Assembly (NCBI GenBank): GCA_018646825.1
Contig: JABGUA010000152.1
Location: forward strand, 1 to 6,714
Direction: 5' to 3'
Length of the DNA: 6,714 nucleotides
From: Piscirickettsiaceae bacterium
GTDB lineage: Bacteria; Pseudomonadota; Gammaproteobacteria; Nitrosococcales; Methylophagaceae
The notes beneath the pieces were generated by a model. That model searched no databases, was not told the origin of the DNA, and was given only the letters and a program-made list of their open reading frames with translations. Shown in pieces: positions 5,877 through 6,714 of the stretch (position 1 is its first letter; every line of letters starts with the position of its first letter). The translations under genes were made by a program, and so were the position numbers.

Positions 5877-6714
5877 ATGACTCATACTATATCAACAGAT
5901 GTCGTCATCATTGGTGCCGGTATTGCAGGATTATGGCTTCATCATCGTCTGAACAAAATGGGCTTCCATGCCCTTTTACTAGAAAATAAGTCCATTGGTA
6001 ATGCACAAACCCTAAGTTCTCAAGGGATCATCCATGGCGGTGCTAAATATGCCCTCAATGGCATTTTATCTAAGGCAACCCAAGCCATTGGTGATATGCC
6101 TAGCCGCTGGCAGGCCTGTCTCGATGGGCAAGGGGATGTTGACTTAACCTCCGTTAAGGTCTTGGCTGATCACCAATTGATGTGGTCAAAAGATCAACTT
6201 TCGTCAAAAATGGTGTCTTTTTTTGCAAGTAAGGCATTGGCTAGTCGGATGCAGTCTGTTTCTGGTTCAGCGCGGCCACAATTATTTCAACATGTTGGAT
6301 TTAAAGGTGCACTATATCAGCTAGATGAGCCTGTTTTAGATGTCGCTACCGTGTTAGAAAGCTTAGCGACTCCCTATCAAAACCGCATCTTGCATTGTCC
6401 TTCAGAGCAAACCATCTCATGGCAGCAAGATAATAATAAAATTAGCGCTATGCAAGTCGGCAATATCACTATCAAAGCCCAGCATTTTGTTCTCACTGCC
6501 GGCGAAGGTAATGAGGCGTTGTTAAATTCACTCAACTTTAAAAAACCAGCCATGCAACGGCGACCATTAAATATGGTGTTGTGTAAAGCAAAAGACCCTA
6601 AGCAATCTTTGCCTGCTATCTATGCCCATAGTCTGGGTTCTGGCTCCAAACCAATTGCTACAATTACCAGTCACTCAGATCAAGACGGTAATATTGTTTG
6701 GTATATTGGTGGTA
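5877..6714 (+). CDS. FAD-dependent oxidoreductase, DAO-like (5' part, runs off the edge)
   Basis: The frame stays open from the ATG at 5877 to the window edge, giving 279 residues with no stop. It begins with a Rossmann FAD-binding fold: DVVIIGAGIAGL (8-19) with the GxGxxG glycines G13/G15/G18, and E36 at the end of strand 2 placed to bind the FAD ribose. SSQGIIHGGAKYAL (47-60) resembles the segment after the first helix in D-amino-acid-oxidase and glycerol-3-phosphate-dehydrogenase type enzymes. VLTAGEGNEALL (205-216) matches the second FAD motif of the same superfamily. The substrate is not apparent, and the catalytic C-terminal half is outside the window. It starts 9 nt after the gmhA stop, so the two are probably co-transcribed, although only a weak ribosome binding site (aaag) is visible. 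A link to heptose or LPS chemistry is inferred from position only. Confidence 0.85.
   Translation, partial: MTHTISTDVVIIGAGIAGLWLHHRLNKMGFHALLLENKSIGNAQTLSSQGIIHGGAKYALNGILSKATQAIGDMPSRWQACLDGQGDVDLTSVKVLADHQLMWSKDQLSSKMVSFFASKALASRMQSVSGSARPQLFQHVGFKGALYQLDEPVLDVATVLESLATPYQNRILHCPSEQTISWQQDNNKISAMQVGNITIKAQHFVLTAGEGNEALLNSLNFKKPAMQRRPLNMVLCKAKDPKQSLPAIYAHSLGSGSKPIATITSHSDQDGNIVWYIGG

Noticed and set aside
5626..5880. 84-residue plus-strand frame overlapping the end of gmhA
   Set aside because: It is out of frame with GmhA, whose essential Q156 and H164 lie in this interval; the sequence has no family character.
1..6714. Mobile elements, CRISPR arrays, tRNA or rRNA genes
   Set aside because: No direct-repeat arrays, terminal inverted repeats, transposase-like proteins or RNA-gene signatures were seen; genes occupy nearly all of the window.

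Overview
The window is a lipopolysaccharide (LPS) core-biosynthesis locus from a moderately AT-rich Gram-negative bacterium. It is most likely a gammaproteobacterium: the WaaP-, WaaG- and YrbL-type proteins resemble remembered enterobacterial sequences over most of their length, and multiple WaaP-like kinases recall the pseudomonad LPS locus. I cannot assign a genus from the sequence alone.

Layout. Positions 1-101 (+) are the last codons of a gene I do not recognise. It converges on a four-gene minus-strand operon, and a strong hairpin lies in the 52-bp gap between them. Read in its own direction (5180 down to 154), the operon encodes a 740-residue protein with three tandem WaaP/InaA-like kinase domains, then WaaG (LPS core glucosyltransferase I), GalE (UDP-glucose 4-epimerase) and a YrbL-family protein. 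The genes are tightly packed, with a 14-nt gap, a 4-nt ATGA overlap and an overlap of up to 20 nt. A 123-bp AT-rich divergent intergenic region (5181-5303) separates this operon from a plus-strand pair: gmhA (phosphoheptose isomerase, GTG start with a strong ribosome binding site) and an FAD-dependent oxidoreductase that runs off the right edge.

How the genes fit together. GmhA makes the first heptose intermediate of the inner core. The WaaP-like domain would phosphorylate core heptose, WaaG would add the first outer-core hexose, and GalE would supply UDP-galactose (or UDP-GalNAc) for core or O-antigen. YrbL belongs to a family known from the PhoP regulon of enteric bacteria and has a kinase-like fold. 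The operon therefore carries four kinase-like domains in two polypeptides. The most notable feature is the single-chain fusion of a complete WaaP with two further kinase-like domains. The other intriguing points are the YrbL-type protein coupled to galE, a palindromic divergent -10 region, and a DAO-type flavoprotein placed directly behind gmhA.
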